Shown here: in pieces, positions 38,679 through 48,149 of the stretch
Layout: each line of letters starts with the position of its first letter
How positions within the stretch are numbered: the first letter of the stretch is position 1
Assembly (NCBI RefSeq): GCF_004355185.1
Contig: NZ_CP037922.1
Span: forward strand, 1,178,001-1,242,000
Source of the DNA: Hymenobacter radiodurans
GTDB lineage: Bacteria > Bacteroidota > Bacteroidia > Cytophagales > Hymenobacteraceae
Direction of reading: 5' to 3'
Length of the DNA stretch: 64,000 nucleotides
The notes under the pieces: model-generated
Told to the model about the DNA's origin: nothing
Seen by the model: the letters and a program-made list of their open reading frames with translations, nothing else
Databases searched by the model: none
Made by a program: the position numbers and the translations under genes

Positions 38679-40016
38679 GTGCTACTTGCCTTGAAAACTA
38701 ACCGACTCTTGCCCTTGAATACGCTCCTGATTTTTCTTGCTTTTCTTCGTGTGCGCCTGCTGGGCGGTAAACTCGCTGCCCGCTTTGGTGTCGTCATACT
38801 GTTGGTTGGTGGCTTAAGCCACGGCGCCTATGCCCAGTATCCAGTGCGGGGTATTATCCGGGATAAAGAAACCAAGGAGCCGCTGCCATTCGTGGGCATT
38901 GGTGTAAAAGGCACCACTATGGGCACGGCCAGTAATGAGAATGGGGAGTTTACCCTGAGCTTGCCCTCGGTGCCGCAAACGCTGATTTTTTCCGAGCTAG
39001 CCCATATAAAGGATACCGTGCGGGTTACGCAGGCAGGTCAGTCGTTGGAAATAGAGTTGGCGCCGGCTACAGTGGTGCTGTCGGAGGTGAAAGTGGCCAG
39101 CTACGCCTACCAGCTGGTAGACCGCGCGTACCAGCAGATGAAGAAAAACTACGGCCGCAAATTCTACGGCAAAGCCTATTACCGCCAGATTACGCGCATC
39201 GACAACGACCCCACGGAGCTGCTGGAAATGGTGTGGAATGCCAAGTCCAACATCGCCCGCATTGAAGGCACGAGCATAGCACAGGGGCGCTACGCTGCCA
39301 AGCAAGCCCTGATCAGCGACAAAAACTTTTCGCTGTACACCAAAGCTTTCGGTCTCTACGACGACAAGGCCGACACAACCAAAGCGCTGGGCTTGTTCAG
39401 CCCCAACGTAGTGGCAAACTATCTGCTGGAAATAAAAGGCGTGTTGGAGAAAGGAGAGACCGGCGGCGTGGCCGAAATTGCCTTCGAAACGCGCCCCGAG
39501 CAAACCAAATACCGCTCGAAAGGCACCGTCTGGATTGACGTGGATACCTACCAGGTAATTCGCTACAAAATGACCACGCCCCAGCTTACCCGCAAAGCCA
39601 ACAACCCGACGTTCTCCTTCAAAAATACGGAGCTGGAGCTGGACATGGTGTTTCAGAACGATACTACCGCCGTAAACCCATTGGAGCACATCAAAGCAGA
39701 CATGACCTACGATTTGGTGCGGCCTGGTTTGCCACCATCCAAAATGAAAGTGTCGGCGTTTACCTTCTTCTATGACACCAGCCGCAAGCCTACTAACCTG
39801 ACATACAACAAAGTCACCAGCAACGAGCGCGACCTGGAAACCATCCGAAAGGTGAAATACGACCCTGAGTTTTGGGCCAATAATCCGGTGGTAAAACGTA
39901 CGCCGCTGGAAGATGAAGTAGCCAAGTCGTTTGAGCAGAAAGGCGCCTTCGGAACGATGGTGAAAAAGCCCGAGCCTAAGGCCGACGTCCGCATTCGCAA
40001 TGGCCGAATAGAATAG
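38679..40016 (+). CDS. Secreted protein with carboxypeptidase-regulatory-like domain
   Basis: Up to 445 residues. The start is unsure: GTG 38679 or TTG 38691, both leading to a long hydrophobic export segment (FGVVILLVGGLSHGAYAQ). Residues about 55-135 are a CarboxypepD_reg-like beta-sandwich (VRGIIRDKETKEPLPFVGIGVKG, NGEFTLSLP). The rest, about 300 residues (YQLVDRAYQQMKKNYGRKFY … GTVWIDVDTYQVIRYKM), matches the large DUF5686-like envelope proteins only in style, without the barrel, so I leave it unnamed. Probably periplasmic or outer-membrane linked. It is followed by a half-motif (40023) and a hairpin. Confidence 0.75.
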   Translation: MLLALKTNRLLPLNTLLIFLAFLRVRLLGGKLAARFGVVILLVGGLSHGAYAQYPVRGIIRDKETKEPLPFVGIGVKGTTMGTASNENGEFTLSLPSVPQTLIFSELAHIKDTVRVTQAGQSLEIELAPATVVLSEVKVASYAYQLVDRAYQQMKKNYGRKFYGKAYYRQITRIDNDPTELLEMVWNAKSNIARIEGTSIAQGRYAAKQALISDKNFSLYTKAFGLYDDKADTTKALGLFSPNVVANYLLEIKGVLEKGETGGVAEIAFETRPEQTKYRSKGTVWIDVDTYQVIRYKMTTPQLTRKANNPTFSFKNTELELDMVFQNDTTAVNPLEHIKADMTYDLVRPGLPPSKMKVSAFTFFYDTSRKPTNLTYNKVTSNERDLETIRKVKYDPEFWANNPVVKRTPLEDEVAKSFEQKGAFGTMVKKPEPKADVRIRNGRIE

Positions 40017-40058
40017 CACGCTGGGGGGCTTTTTGCTAGCCCCAAAACAATACTTTTC

Positions 40059-40101
40059 AACACCACGCCCCAACTTCTGCACGGAGTTGGGGCGTGGTGT
40101 T
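40059..40101. terminator. Bidirectional terminator
   Basis: 17-bp arms 40059-40075 and 40085-40101 (AACACCACGCCCCAACT), followed by T5 on the plus strand. It lies between converging genes, and its stem is unrelated to the dispersed motif. Confidence 0.88.
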
Positions 40102-40118
40102 TTTGATGAAAGTGGCAT

Positions 40119-41654
40119 TTACTTATGTTGCTCCCATTCGGCCAGCTTGGTTCGGTGCTCCCAATAAATTCGATTGATAATAGCTGTATCCGGATTGGTG
40201 CCGAGCGCAATGGTAGTGCCTTGTTCGCGGGCGTAGCTATTCTCAATTTTGCCCAGGCGCTGGTAGCTGGAAAAATGCCCCCCAAATTCCTCCGAGTCAT
40301 CCGTGACCAGTAGTATGTGGCGATATGGCTGGGCAGGGCGCGCGGGAAACCAGTACAAGTAGCTGCCATTGAAGCTATGCGCCGCTGGCATATTCCGCTC
40401 CCGATTATAGTAGTTTAAAGTCCCGGCCTGGCCGTAGTTATCGCACAGCACCAGCGTGCGGCTGCGCGAAGAGTCGGGCAGACTTTGGTACGCTTGCCAG
40501 GCTTTGTCGGCCAGCTCTTGCCAGCCCAGCATATCGGCAAAATCCTGGGGTAGTGGGTGAATTTTGCCGTCTTCCCAGCGGTTGGCGCCAGTGTTGCGGT
40601 AGGCTTCACCAATCTTCTGCATTTGGGCCGGCGGATAGAGCGCATAGGCATACGGAAACAGGGGTATAGCCAGCACCAGCAACACGGCCGGCAATAGGGG
40701 TCGCGCCAGCTTGCTCAGGCGCGGGAAGCGCTCCAACTGCTGCTCCAGCCACGCCGCGCCGGCCGCGAACAGAATAGGGTAATAGCCCAAGGCATAGTAG
40801 CTCTTGCCGTGCAGCACAGTCAGCAATAAAAGCCCCCCAATGAAGATTAAGCCCACGCTGCGGTACGGCCGAAAGGGTTGGTAGAACAACAGGGCCAACA
40901 GCCCCGGTACCCACACCCACAAAGCCGGAAAACACATCAGCAATTGGTCTTGCCAAAAGTCAGCCGCCGACACATTCACTAGCTGCGACTCGTGCAGCAA
41001 AGCCATATGATGCAGGAAGGGTATGCCGTGCCGCAGCTGCCAGATTAGGTTGGGTAAAAACAGCGCTAGGGCAATGCCAGCCGCTATCCAACCGGCTTTA
41101 GTGACCAGAATACGGCGTTGCTCAGTCAGAAGGAGAGCGGTGAGAAGTGCTCCGATGAAAAAGAAAGTGGTGTACTTATTCAGCAAACTCAGGCCCAGCA
41201 CTACGCCAATACCATACAGGTAGCGCGGCTTTGGCTGGTGGCTGTAGGCAATCAGCCAGTAGCAGCTTAGCGTAAAGGCAAAGACCTCAAACGAGTTGGG
41301 TTGAAAGAGAAAGTTGAGGCGCGAGTAAGCACAGACGATATAACTGAGGCACGCCAGCACCTGCGCCCACTTGCTGCCGCCCAGCCGCTGGGCCGCTCGC
41401 CCTACCACATACACGGTGCCCGCGCCCCACAGCAAGGGCCAGAATTTTACCCAAAAATACCCCCCGCCCAAGGCCAGCGTAACCCAGCTTTGCATGGCCA
41501 TCAGGGGTGGTACTTCTAGGTAGCCCCAGGCCAGGTGCTGGCCATAGTTGAGGTACAGATATTCGTCGCGGTGCAGCTCGTACACCCGGCTGGCCAACAC
41601 GAAGCCCAGCACAAACTTAAGGCTGGCGAAGAGCAGCGGAATCAGACGTTTCAT
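40119..41654 (-). CDS. GT39/ArnT-like membrane glycosyltransferase
   Basis: Protein of 511 residues with about ten membrane helices. The catalytic acidic motif of the PMT/ArnT fold is in the first loop: YELHRDEYLYLNYGQHLAWG. PPLMAMQSW and FLFQPNSFEVFAF also match dolichyl-phosphate-mannose-type and lipid A aminosugar transferases. It would move a sugar from a polyprenyl-phosphate carrier to a lipid or protein acceptor outside the membrane; the acceptor is unknown. The C-terminal soluble part (about 380-511, with the ending LAEWEQHK) is periplasmic. It carries motif copies at 40278-40283 and 40833-40838. Confidence 0.87.
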   Translation of the reverse strand: MKRLIPLLFASLKFVLGFVLASRVYELHRDEYLYLNYGQHLAWGYLEVPPLMAMQSWVTLALGGGYFWVKFWPLLWGAGTVYVVGRAAQRLGGSKWAQVLACLSYIVCAYSRLNFLFQPNSFEVFAFTLSCYWLIAYSHQPKPRYLYGIGVVLGLSLLNKYTTFFFIGALLTALLLTEQRRILVTKAGWIAAGIALALFLPNLIWQLRHGIPFLHHMALLHESQLVNVSAADFWQDQLLMCFPALWVWVPGLLALLFYQPFRPYRSVGLIFIGGLLLLTVLHGKSYYALGYYPILFAAGAAWLEQQLERFPRLSKLARPLLPAVLLVLAIPLFPYAYALYPPAQMQKIGEAYRNTGANRWEDGKIHPLPQDFADMLGWQELADKAWQAYQSLPDSSRSRTLVLCDNYGQAGTLNYYNRERNMPAAHSFNGSYLYWFPARPAQPYRHILLVTDDSEEFGGHFSSYQRLGKIENSYAREQGTTIALGTNPDTAIINRIYWEHRTKLAEWEQHK

Positions 41655-41882
41655 GTCGGAATATATTCGATTTGCAATAAATGCCGACGTTACGTTATTT
41701 CTGGCCGATTGATGCAGCCTTTTCAGAGTAGAGCCCTCTTATGCACCGAAGTAAAATAATGCGTTTGACCAACCATAAGGTTACCCTAACCCCGCTTCAG
41801 CCTGCAATGGTAGCCTTACTGTGTAACTGACTAGCTATATTGCTCCCCACTCAACTCCTCCTCATCTTTCACCCCTTTCCCC

Positions 41883-43690
41883 ATGAAAAAACTAGCCCTT
41901 ACCGGGTTGCTGGTTGGCTCGTTGCTAACCGCTTGTAATCAGCAGAAAACCACGGCCGATGGCGGCAGCGACACGGCGGCTACCGGCACCGCCGAAGTGA
42001 ATGATCTGTCGACGCTGTTTGCGAATTTCTGGGAAGAAAACCTCAAGCTCTTTCCGCTGGACGCCACCACCCAGGGCGATAATCGCTACAACGATCGGCT
42101 GCCCAACGACCAGACCAAAGCCTTCCGCGACACGCTCCAGACGACGTATCAAGACTACCTTACCCAACTGCAAAAGTTTGACCGCGAAAAGCTGTCGGAT
42201 AATGACAAAATCAGCTACGATATTTTCAAGTATGACCTTGAAAATAAGCTGGCCGGCCTGAAGCAGAATACCTGGATGATTCCGTTTCAGCAGTTCTGGG
42301 GCATGCCTCTTACGCTGGGGCAGTTTGGCTCGGGTTCGAGCATTCAACCCTTCAAAACGGTGAAGGACTACGACGACTGGCTGAGCCGCGCTAAAGGCTT
42401 TGCCGCCTGGGGCGACTCGGCCATCGGCAACTTCCGCAAGGGCATGGCCACGGGCGTGGTGTTGCCGCGTCCGCTGGTGGAGAAGATGATTCCGCAGATG
42501 CAGGATTTGGTGGTCACGGACCCCACCAAAAGCTTGTTCTACGGTCCGGTAGCCAAGTTTCCGGCTGGCTTCTCCGATGCGGATAAGCAGCGCCTCACCG
42601 CCGCCTATAAGGATGTTATTCTGCAGGACCTTGTGCCGACCTACCGAAAGCTGGGGACCTTTTTGAAGAATGAATACCTACCCAAAGCCCGCACCACCAC
42701 GGGTATTTCGGCTATTCCTCAGGGTCCGGCTTTGTATACTTACCTAGTGAAGAACTGGACGACTACCGACAAAACGCCCGAGGAAATCTATCAGACGGGC
42801 TTGTCGGAGGTAAAGCGTATTCGCTCGGAAATGGAGCGGGTGAAGAACGAAACGGGTTTTAAAGGCGACCTGCCGGCTTTCTTCACCTATCTGAAAACGG
42901 ACAAGAAATTCACGCCTTACCAAACGCCGGAAGATGTATTGGGAGCGTTCCGTGCCATTCAGGCCAAGATTGACCCGAACCTGAAAAAGATGTTTGGGCG
43001 CACGCCCAAAACGCCATTTGAGATTCGGCAGACGGAGGCTTTCCGCGCTGCCTCAGCCTCAGCCGAGTACAACCAGGGTAGCCCGACGGCTCGCGTCCGG
43101 GCGTGTTCTACGTACCAATCCTGAACGCCAAGGAGTTCAACACGACCTCGGGTATGGAGTCGCTGTTTTTGCACGAAGCCATTCCGGGTCACCACTACCA
43201 AACTTCCTTACAGCAGGAAAATGAAAGCCTGCCCAAGTTTCGCCGTTTTGCCTGGTATGGTGCTATGGGTGAGGGCTGGGCATTGTATACCGAAAGCCTG
43301 GGCAAGGAGCTAGGCCTCTACAAAGATCCGTACCAGTACATGGGTGCGCTTGGCGACGAAATTCACCGCGCTATTCGCTTGGTAGTAGACGTAGGTATGC
43401 ACACTAAAAACATGACCCGCGAAGAGGCTATCAAATACATGATGGAGAATGAAGCCATCAGCGAGCAGGGTGCCACGGCCGAGATTGAGCGCTACATGGC
43501 CATTCCGGCGCAGGCACTGTCGTACAAAATCGGGGCGCTGAAGATCCGGGAGCTGCGCCAGAAGTATGAGAAGCAGCTGGGGGGCAAATTCAAGCTCAGC
43601 GCCTTCCACGACGAGCTACTGAAAGATGGTGTAATGCCCTTGGCCGTGCTGGAGCGCAAAATGGACGCCTGGGCCGCCACACAGAAGTAG
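41883..43690 (+). CDS. DUF885 lipoprotein (putative metallopeptidase), one-base frameshift
   Basis: Frame 41883-43124 gives a lipoprotein signal (KLALTGLLVGSLLTACNQQ) and the first two-thirds; frame 43103-43690 gives the rest. Adding one C to CCC at 43082-43084 restores EYNQGSPDGSRPGVFYVPIL and about 602 residues, the usual DUF885 length. The family's HEAIPGHHYQ (metal site) and RFAWYGAMGEGWALYTE (second Glu) are in the second frame. These proteins resemble M2/M3-type zinc peptidases. Unlike the other breaks here, this one is in a C3/C4 run, not in the G6 motif; a motif copy is nearby at 43579-43584. Confidence 0.87.
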
Positions 43691-43728
43691 CCTTGCTTCT
43701 GGTTACCTAAAGCCATGTTGTCTTTACT

Positions 43729-43763
43729 AAAAAGCCCCCAACTCCATTTGGGGGGCTTTTTTT
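43729..43763. terminator. Terminator with uneven motif pair
   Basis: Left arm AAAAAGCCCCCAA (C5, 43729-43741) faces TTGGGGGGCTTTTTTT (G6, 43748-43763). One arm lacks one C, leaving a bulge; the natural element probably has C6/G6. Confidence 0.88.
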
Positions 43764-43824
43764 AGCCTAGCTGCAGACACTGAAAAAGCATTTACATTTG
43801 ATGAGTTCTACTTCTTCCAGATTT

Positions 43825-45444
43825 ATGAAAAAACTTTTTCTCTTTGCCTGGTTAGTCGTCGCGCTGGTAAATACTGCCCTCACTACCCCGACCCTGGCTC
43901 AAACCGCCCTGCCTGCTACGGCGCCACTAGATGTGGCAGCCGTGGACGCTGCAGTGACCCGCACTTTGAAAGCCTTCGATGTACCCGGCATCGCCGTGGC
44001 CGTGGTCAAGGATGGAAAAATAGTTATGTCCAAGGGCTACGGCGTAAGTTCCCTGAAAACCAAGGCGCCGATGGACGCCAATACGTTAGTGGGCATTGCC
44101 TCTAATACCAAGGCTTTCACCACGGCGGCGCTGGGTATACTCGTGGACGAGGGCAAGCTGCGCTGGGATGACAAGGTGACAAAATACATCCCGGAGTTCA
44201 AAATGTACGACCCTTACGTGACAGCCGAGTTTACCGTGCGCGACCTGCTCTGTCATCGTAGCGGTCTGGGCCTGGGCGCGGGCGACCTGGCCCGGTATCC
44301 TGACTCTGCCAACTTCACCATTCAGGACATGATTCACAACCTACGCTATTTCAAGCCCGTGTCCTCGTTTCGCAGCAAGTATGATTATGACAACGTCCTG
44401 TACCTGGTAGCCGGAGAAGTAGTGGCGCGCGTATCGGGCCAGCCTTGGACTGCTTTCGTGGAGACCCGCCTGCTCAAACCCTTGGGCATGAGCCGCAGCG
44501 CCACTAGTTTTATTCGCCTTCCCGACCCCACAAATGTGACTGATGCCCATGTATTGGTGGAGAAGAAAGTGCAGGTTGTTCGGCGCTATTTGGGCTCAAC
44601 TGCCGACCCGACTGGGGCCATGTTTAGTGCGGGCGGCATTTACAGCAGCGTGGCCGACCTGAGCAAATGGGCCCTGATGCTGCTCGGCGGACCCGGCGCT
44701 CCGGCGTCCCTGCTTAAGCCAGCAACTCAGCACGAACTGTGGTCGCCCCAAACCATTCTGCCTGTTGGCCCAGCCCCGGCTGTGCCCTCGCCATTCAGCT
44801 ACAATACACACTTTGCGGCCTACGGTTTGGGCTGGAACCTGCGCGATGTGCGCGGCTATAAGGAAGTATCGCACACTGGCGGCACTACGGGTATGGTGAC
44901 CAAAGTTACCCTGGTGCCCGAATTGCGCCTAGGCATCATCGTGCTCACCAATCAGGAAAGCGGCGCCGCCTTCACGGCCGTTTCCAACACCCTTTTGGAC
45001 CATTACCTGGGCGTGACGGGCAAAGACCGGGTGCAGGAAATGACCGACATCATGAAGACGAGGACCGCCGGCAACACGCAAGCCGATGAGGCCGTGTGGA
45101 AACAAGTAGCCGACGCCCAGAAGGCCGCGCCTAAAAAACCGAAATACGGCGCCTACGTCGGCCGCTACCACGACGCTTGGCTGGGTGATGTGAACATCAT
45201 TGCCCAGGGCAACCAGCTCTGGCTCAAAGCCAAACGCTCGCCCCGCCTAACGGGGCAGCTACTGCCCTATGAAGCCAACACTTACGTGGTGCGCTGGCGC
45301 GACCGTAGCTTCAACGCTGATGCTTTCGCCGCCTTCACCCTCGACGAGCAGGGCCGGGCCAGCAGCATCAAGATGAAGCCTATTTCGCCCGCGACTGACT
45401 TCAGCTACGACTTTCAGGATTTGGACTTGCAGCGGGTAGAGTAG
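43825..45444 (+). CDS. Serine hydrolase, beta-lactamase/D,D-peptidase family with C-terminal DUF3471
   Basis: 539 residues from ATG 43825, which opens a signal peptide (KKLFLFAWLVVALVNTALTTPTLAQ). Class C-like motifs: SNTK in GIASNTKAFTTAALG (about 90), Tyr in YDYDNVLYLVAGEVVA (about 195) and HTGG in VSHTGGTTGMV (about 355). The last 110 residues (YGAYVGRYHDAWLGDVNI … DAFAAFTLD) are a lipocalin-like DUF3471 domain. This pairing is common in periplasmic esterases/peptidases of Bacteroidota; the substrate is unknown. It follows the DUF885 terminator and has its own hairpin. Confidence 0.88.
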   Translation: MKKLFLFAWLVVALVNTALTTPTLAQTALPATAPLDVAAVDAAVTRTLKAFDVPGIAVAVVKDGKIVMSKGYGVSSLKTKAPMDANTLVGIASNTKAFTTAALGILVDEGKLRWDDKVTKYIPEFKMYDPYVTAEFTVRDLLCHRSGLGLGAGDLARYPDSANFTIQDMIHNLRYFKPVSSFRSKYDYDNVLYLVAGEVVARVSGQPWTAFVETRLLKPLGMSRSATSFIRLPDPTNVTDAHVLVEKKVQVVRRYLGSTADPTGAMFSAGGIYSSVADLSKWALMLLGGPGAPASLLKPATQHELWSPQTILPVGPAPAVPSPFSYNTHFAAYGLGWNLRDVRGYKEVSHTGGTTGMVTKVTLVPELRLGIIVLTNQESGAAFTAVSNTLLDHYLGVTGKDRVQEMTDIMKTRTAGNTQADEAVWKQVADAQKAAPKKPKYGAYVGRYHDAWLGDVNIIAQGNQLWLKAKRSPRLTGQLLPYEANTYVVRWRDRSFNADAFAAFTLDEQGRASSIKMKPISPATDFSYDFQDLDLQRVE

Positions 45445-45514
45445 CGGCGGGCAGCAACGTGCCTTCTACTTTGGCCGCTACGCAGAAGCAGGCTTCTGCA
45501 CTTAAAGTTAGATT

Positions 45515-45550
45515 GCATAAAAAGGCAGCCATTCGGCTGCCTTTTTATGC
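45515..45550. terminator. Bidirectional terminator
   Basis: 16-bp arms 45515-45530 and 45535-45550 (GCATAAAAAGGCAGCC), 4-base loop, T5 inside. It ends the serine hydrolase gene, and shows that the DUF4126 gene starts later, at 45621. Confidence 0.9.
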
Positions 45551-45620
45551 TCAGCTAGTGGCTACTACCGGGGGCGTCCCGTTTAAGGAATTATCCATTA
45601 TTCTGTTAACAGTCAATCCA

Positions 45621-46121
45621 ATGTCTAAGCAACTCCAACAAACGCTCGCCCTTGGTGCGATAGCCGGTATGCGCAGCATGTCGGCGCCCGCCACCATTAG
45701 TCACGTCCTCAGCAACAATAAATCGAAGGCTATTGGCCGGTCGCCGCTGCGGTTTTTGCAGTCGCCAACCACGGCTAAGCTGCTGAAAGGAGTAGCTATA
45801 TCCGAAATGGCCGCCGACAAACTGCCCGGTATGCCCGACCGCACCGCGCCGCCGATTTTGCTGGGACGTATTTTGGCGGGCGGCTTGGCGGGTGCGGCAG
45901 CTTATAAAACCCAGAAAGACAGTGTAGTAAAAGGCGCGCTTATTGGCAGTGCAGTGGCGGTGGCCGCCACCTACGGAGCCTTGTACCTGCGCAAAGCACT
46001 AGGTTCTAGTACCGGCGTGCCCGATCCGGTGTGGGCGGTGCTGGAAGATAGCTTGGTTCTCAAAAGCGCCCTTTCCGTAGTGCACGATGCTCGTCGCAGC
46101 ACCAATAATCAGTTGTACTAG
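45621..46121 (+). CDS. DUF4126 family membrane protein
   Basis: 166 residues from ATG 45621 (the frame is open further up, but through a terminator). Hydrophobic helices rich in Gly/Ala: LALGAIAGMRSMSAPATISH at the start, ILAGGLAGAAAYK near 95 and GALIGSAVAVAATYGALYL near 120. AGMRS and the paired Gly-rich helices fit DUF4126, small membrane proteins of unknown function. A single-gene unit with terminators on each side. Confidence 0.75.
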   Translation: MSKQLQQTLALGAIAGMRSMSAPATISHVLSNNKSKAIGRSPLRFLQSPTTAKLLKGVAISEMAADKLPGMPDRTAPPILLGRILAGGLAGAAAYKTQKDSVVKGALIGSAVAVAATYGALYLRKALGSSTGVPDPVWAVLEDSLVLKSALSVVHDARRSTNNQLY

Positions 46122-46135
46122 AGCTTTATAGTCGT

Positions 46136-46170
46136 AAAAAAGCCCCCAGAGGATCTCTGGGGGCTTTTTT
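46136..46170. terminator. Terminator with paired motif cores
   Basis: 16-bp arms 46136-46151 and 46155-46170, core AAAAAAGCCCCCAGAG and complement, 3-base loop. Same sequence type as the one at 6549, though far away and between unrelated converging genes. Confidence 0.9.
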
Positions 46171-46211
46171 GTATCTACTAGTAGCGATTCGCTACTGTAG
46201 TTAGTGGTCTG

Positions 46212-46661
46212 TTATTGCTGCGTAGTTTGTCCACCGCCACTACCTGACGTTGTGCCGCCTGTTGTAGCGCCGTTGCCACTCTGATCGGTGCCTGAGGCTT
46301 GCGATGGTGCCTGCTTCGCGTTTTGGCTGTTGCCGTCCTGCGCTTTATCCACCGGAGCTGGCTGACCCGAGGCCGTTTGCGGCGACGTAGCCGTGTTGCC
46401 GCCCGGAGCCGAGTTCATCGCGTTATCAACAGACTGCTGCTGATCGGCGGCCGAACCTTTGCCCGCTGGGGGCTGCACGTTCTGTACACGGTTCACGCTG
46501 TCGCGGTCAGTCTCGTTGCTGGTCGCGTCTTTGGCCGCTTCCGTGTTGAGGTTCTTGTCGAATTGGGTGTTTTCGCCGGGGCCCTTTTCGTAGTCGCAGG
46601 AGGCTAGCGGGGCCGTAGCGACCAGCAGAATAGCCAGCGCGTAACGCTGTTGAAGTTTCAT
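46212..46661 (-). CDS. Small low-complexity lipoprotein
   Basis: 149 residues from ATG 46661, chosen for its lipoprotein signal (KLQQRYALAILLVATAPLASC, Cys about residue 22). The mature part is hydrophilic and probably disordered: Asn/Asp/Glu-rich at first (EKGPGENTQFDKN), then Gln/Ser/Thr/Gly-rich, ending GTTSGSGGGQTTQQ. No family recognised. In composition it recalls the MAN pair at 10.7-11.4 kb and the Thr-rich proteins at 52-53 kb. Envelope-located by its signal. Confidence 0.7.
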   Translation of the reverse strand: MKLQQRYALAILLVATAPLASCDYEKGPGENTQFDKNLNTEAAKDATSNETDRDSVNRVQNVQPPAGKGSAADQQQSVDNAMNSAPGGNTATSPQTASGQPAPVDKAQDGNSQNAKQAPSQASGTDQSGNGATTGGTTSGSGGGQTTQQ

Positions 46662-46808
46662 AGAAAGTGTTTTGAGTTGAAAGACTAGGGTTGGAAGCCC
46701 TGTATACGACAAGCGGGCGTCAATAGCCGAAGCTACTGCGGCAAGAAAGTTTGGGAAACGCATTTTTGTCAGATGAGCTAATTCCGCATGGCCCGATACC
46801 TTTGCCGG

Positions 46809-47510
46809 ATGCCCGTTTCAGCCCTAATGAATTGGAGTGGGGGCAAAGACTCCGCCCTCGCTCTCTACCACGCCCTGCGCGACCCCAGCTACCAGGTGAC
46901 GCATCTGCTCACCAGCATCAACGCTCACTACCAGCGCGTATCTATGCACGGCGTGCGAGTGGCGCTGCTCGAAGCGCAGGCCCAGCGCATCGGATTGCCG
47001 CTGGTGCCGCTGGCACTTCCCGAATCGCCCAGCATGGAGGAATATGAGCGGCTTATGCACGATGCCTTGGCTCCGTTGCAGGCCCAGGGCGTGAGTCAGG
47101 CTATTTTCGGGGATATTTATCTGGAAGATCTTCGGGCCTACCGGGAGCAGCAACTGGCGCGTGTGGGGTTGGGGGGCATTTTTCCACTCTGGCAACGCCC
47201 TACTGCCGATTTGCTGCGCGAATATATCGACTTAGGCTTTCAGGCTGTAGTGGTGTGCGTGAATGAGCAGCACCTCGACGCCAGCTTCTGCGGCCGCCTC
47301 CTCGACGCTGATTTCCTCCGCGATTTGCCCCCCGGCGTTGACCCTTGCGGCGAGAATGGCGAGTACCACAGCTTCGTCTTCGACGCCCCGTATTTTAGCA
47401 GCCCGATCCCGTTTGTGCGCGGCGAGTTGGTGCGCCGCACCTATCCGGCCCCTACGCCCGGCGCACCTGAAGCCGGCTTTTGGTACTGCGATTTGCTGCC
47501 AGCCTCGTAG
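46809..47510 (+). CDS. Dph6-related ATP-pyrophosphatase domain protein
   Basis: About 233 residues. LMNWSGGKDSALALYHAL has the SGGKDS pyrophosphate loop of the adenine-nucleotide alpha-hydrolase (PP-loop) group, and the rest (VSQAIFGDIYLEDLRAYRE, GFQAVVVCVN, DPCGENGEYHSFVFDAP) matches the diphthine-ammonia ligase-like branch. Bacteria lack diphthamide, so the true substrate is unknown. ATG 46788 is also possible, but TACCTTTG at 46797-46804 fits the -7 promoter element, which favours a start after it (46809 or 46827). Motif copies 47171-47176 and 47328-47333. Confidence 0.85.
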   Translation: MPVSALMNWSGGKDSALALYHALRDPSYQVTHLLTSINAHYQRVSMHGVRVALLEAQAQRIGLPLVPLALPESPSMEEYERLMHDALAPLQAQGVSQAIFGDIYLEDLRAYREQQLARVGLGGIFPLWQRPTADLLREYIDLGFQAVVVCVNEQHLDASFCGRLLDADFLRDLPPGVDPCGENGEYHSFVFDAPYFSSPIPFVRGELVRRTYPAPTPGAPEAGFWYCDLLPAS

Positions 47511-47606
47511 CTCATTCCTGCGGTGTGGGCAAGTAGGCGTGAAGAATGATTTTATCAGCATAACTTGAATAACGCATCCATATTCCTCTCCAAATCTGAA
47601 CGCCGC

Positions 47607-48098
47607 ATGAGCCAGCCGTATACTATCCCCGCCACCACTCGCATTGGCCATGTACACCTGAAAGTGGCTGATTTAGATCGCGCCATCGACTTTTACTGCG
47701 GCCTGCTGGGCTTCGAGATAACCCAGCGCTACGGCTCACAGGCCGTGTTTATCTCGGCGGGGGGCTACCATCATCATATCGGGCTGAACACGTGGCATAG
47801 CCTGGGCGGACCACCCGCGCCGCGCAACACGGCTGGCCTGTATCACTTAGCCATTCTGTACGCCACGCGGCCAGAGCTGGCCATGGCCCTGAAGCGGCTG
47901 CTAGATGCCAACTATCCCGTCACCGGGGCCGCCGATCATGGCGTGTCGGAAGCTATTTATCTCAATGACCCCGACGGCAATGGCGTAGAGCTGTACTATG
48001 ACCGCCCGCAGGAGGAGTGGCCTCGTTCTGCCACCGGCGAAATCAATATGGTGACCGATCCGTTGGATATTCCAGCATTGCTGGCATTAGCTAAATAA
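47607..48098 (+). CDS. VOC-family dioxygenase-like protein (CatE type)
   Basis: 163 residues from ATG 47607. RIGHVHLKVADLDRAIDFYCGLLGFEI has the first metal His, GGYHHHIGLNTW the second, and DPDGNGVELYYDRP the Glu, so the full extradiol-dioxygenase-like site of the VOC fold is present, unlike in the VOC protein at 1960. It resembles the short CatE/YfiE-type proteins of Bacillus and Bacteroidota; ring cleavage of a catechol is possible, but not shown. It is 96 bases after the Dph6-like gene and may be co-transcribed. Confidence 0.87.
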   Translation: MSQPYTIPATTRIGHVHLKVADLDRAIDFYCGLLGFEITQRYGSQAVFISAGGYHHHIGLNTWHSLGGPPAPRNTAGLYHLAILYATRPELAMALKRLLDANYPVTGAADHGVSEAIYLNDPDGNGVELYYDRPQEEWPRSATGEINMVTDPLDIPALLALAK

Positions 48099-48105
48099 GT
48101 GCAAG

Positions 48106-48149
48106 AACCAAAAAAGCCCCCATAAACATTTCTGGGGGCTTTTTTGGTT
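48106..48149. terminator. Bidirectional terminator with paired motif cores
   Basis: 17-bp arms 48106-48122 and 48133-48149 (AACCAAAAAAGCCCCCA), 10-base loop. It lies between the converging VOC (+) and RES-domain (-) genes and overlaps the latter's stop codon. Confidence 0.87.

Noticed and set aside
45459..45620. Longer N terminus of the DUF4126 protein
   Set aside because: The extension would be translated through the terminator at 45515-45550 and has no family match.
46797..46804. TACCTTTG as a firm promoter of the Dph6-like gene
   Set aside because: The -33 partner is at the wrong distance and the transcript would be almost leaderless; used only to weigh the start codon.
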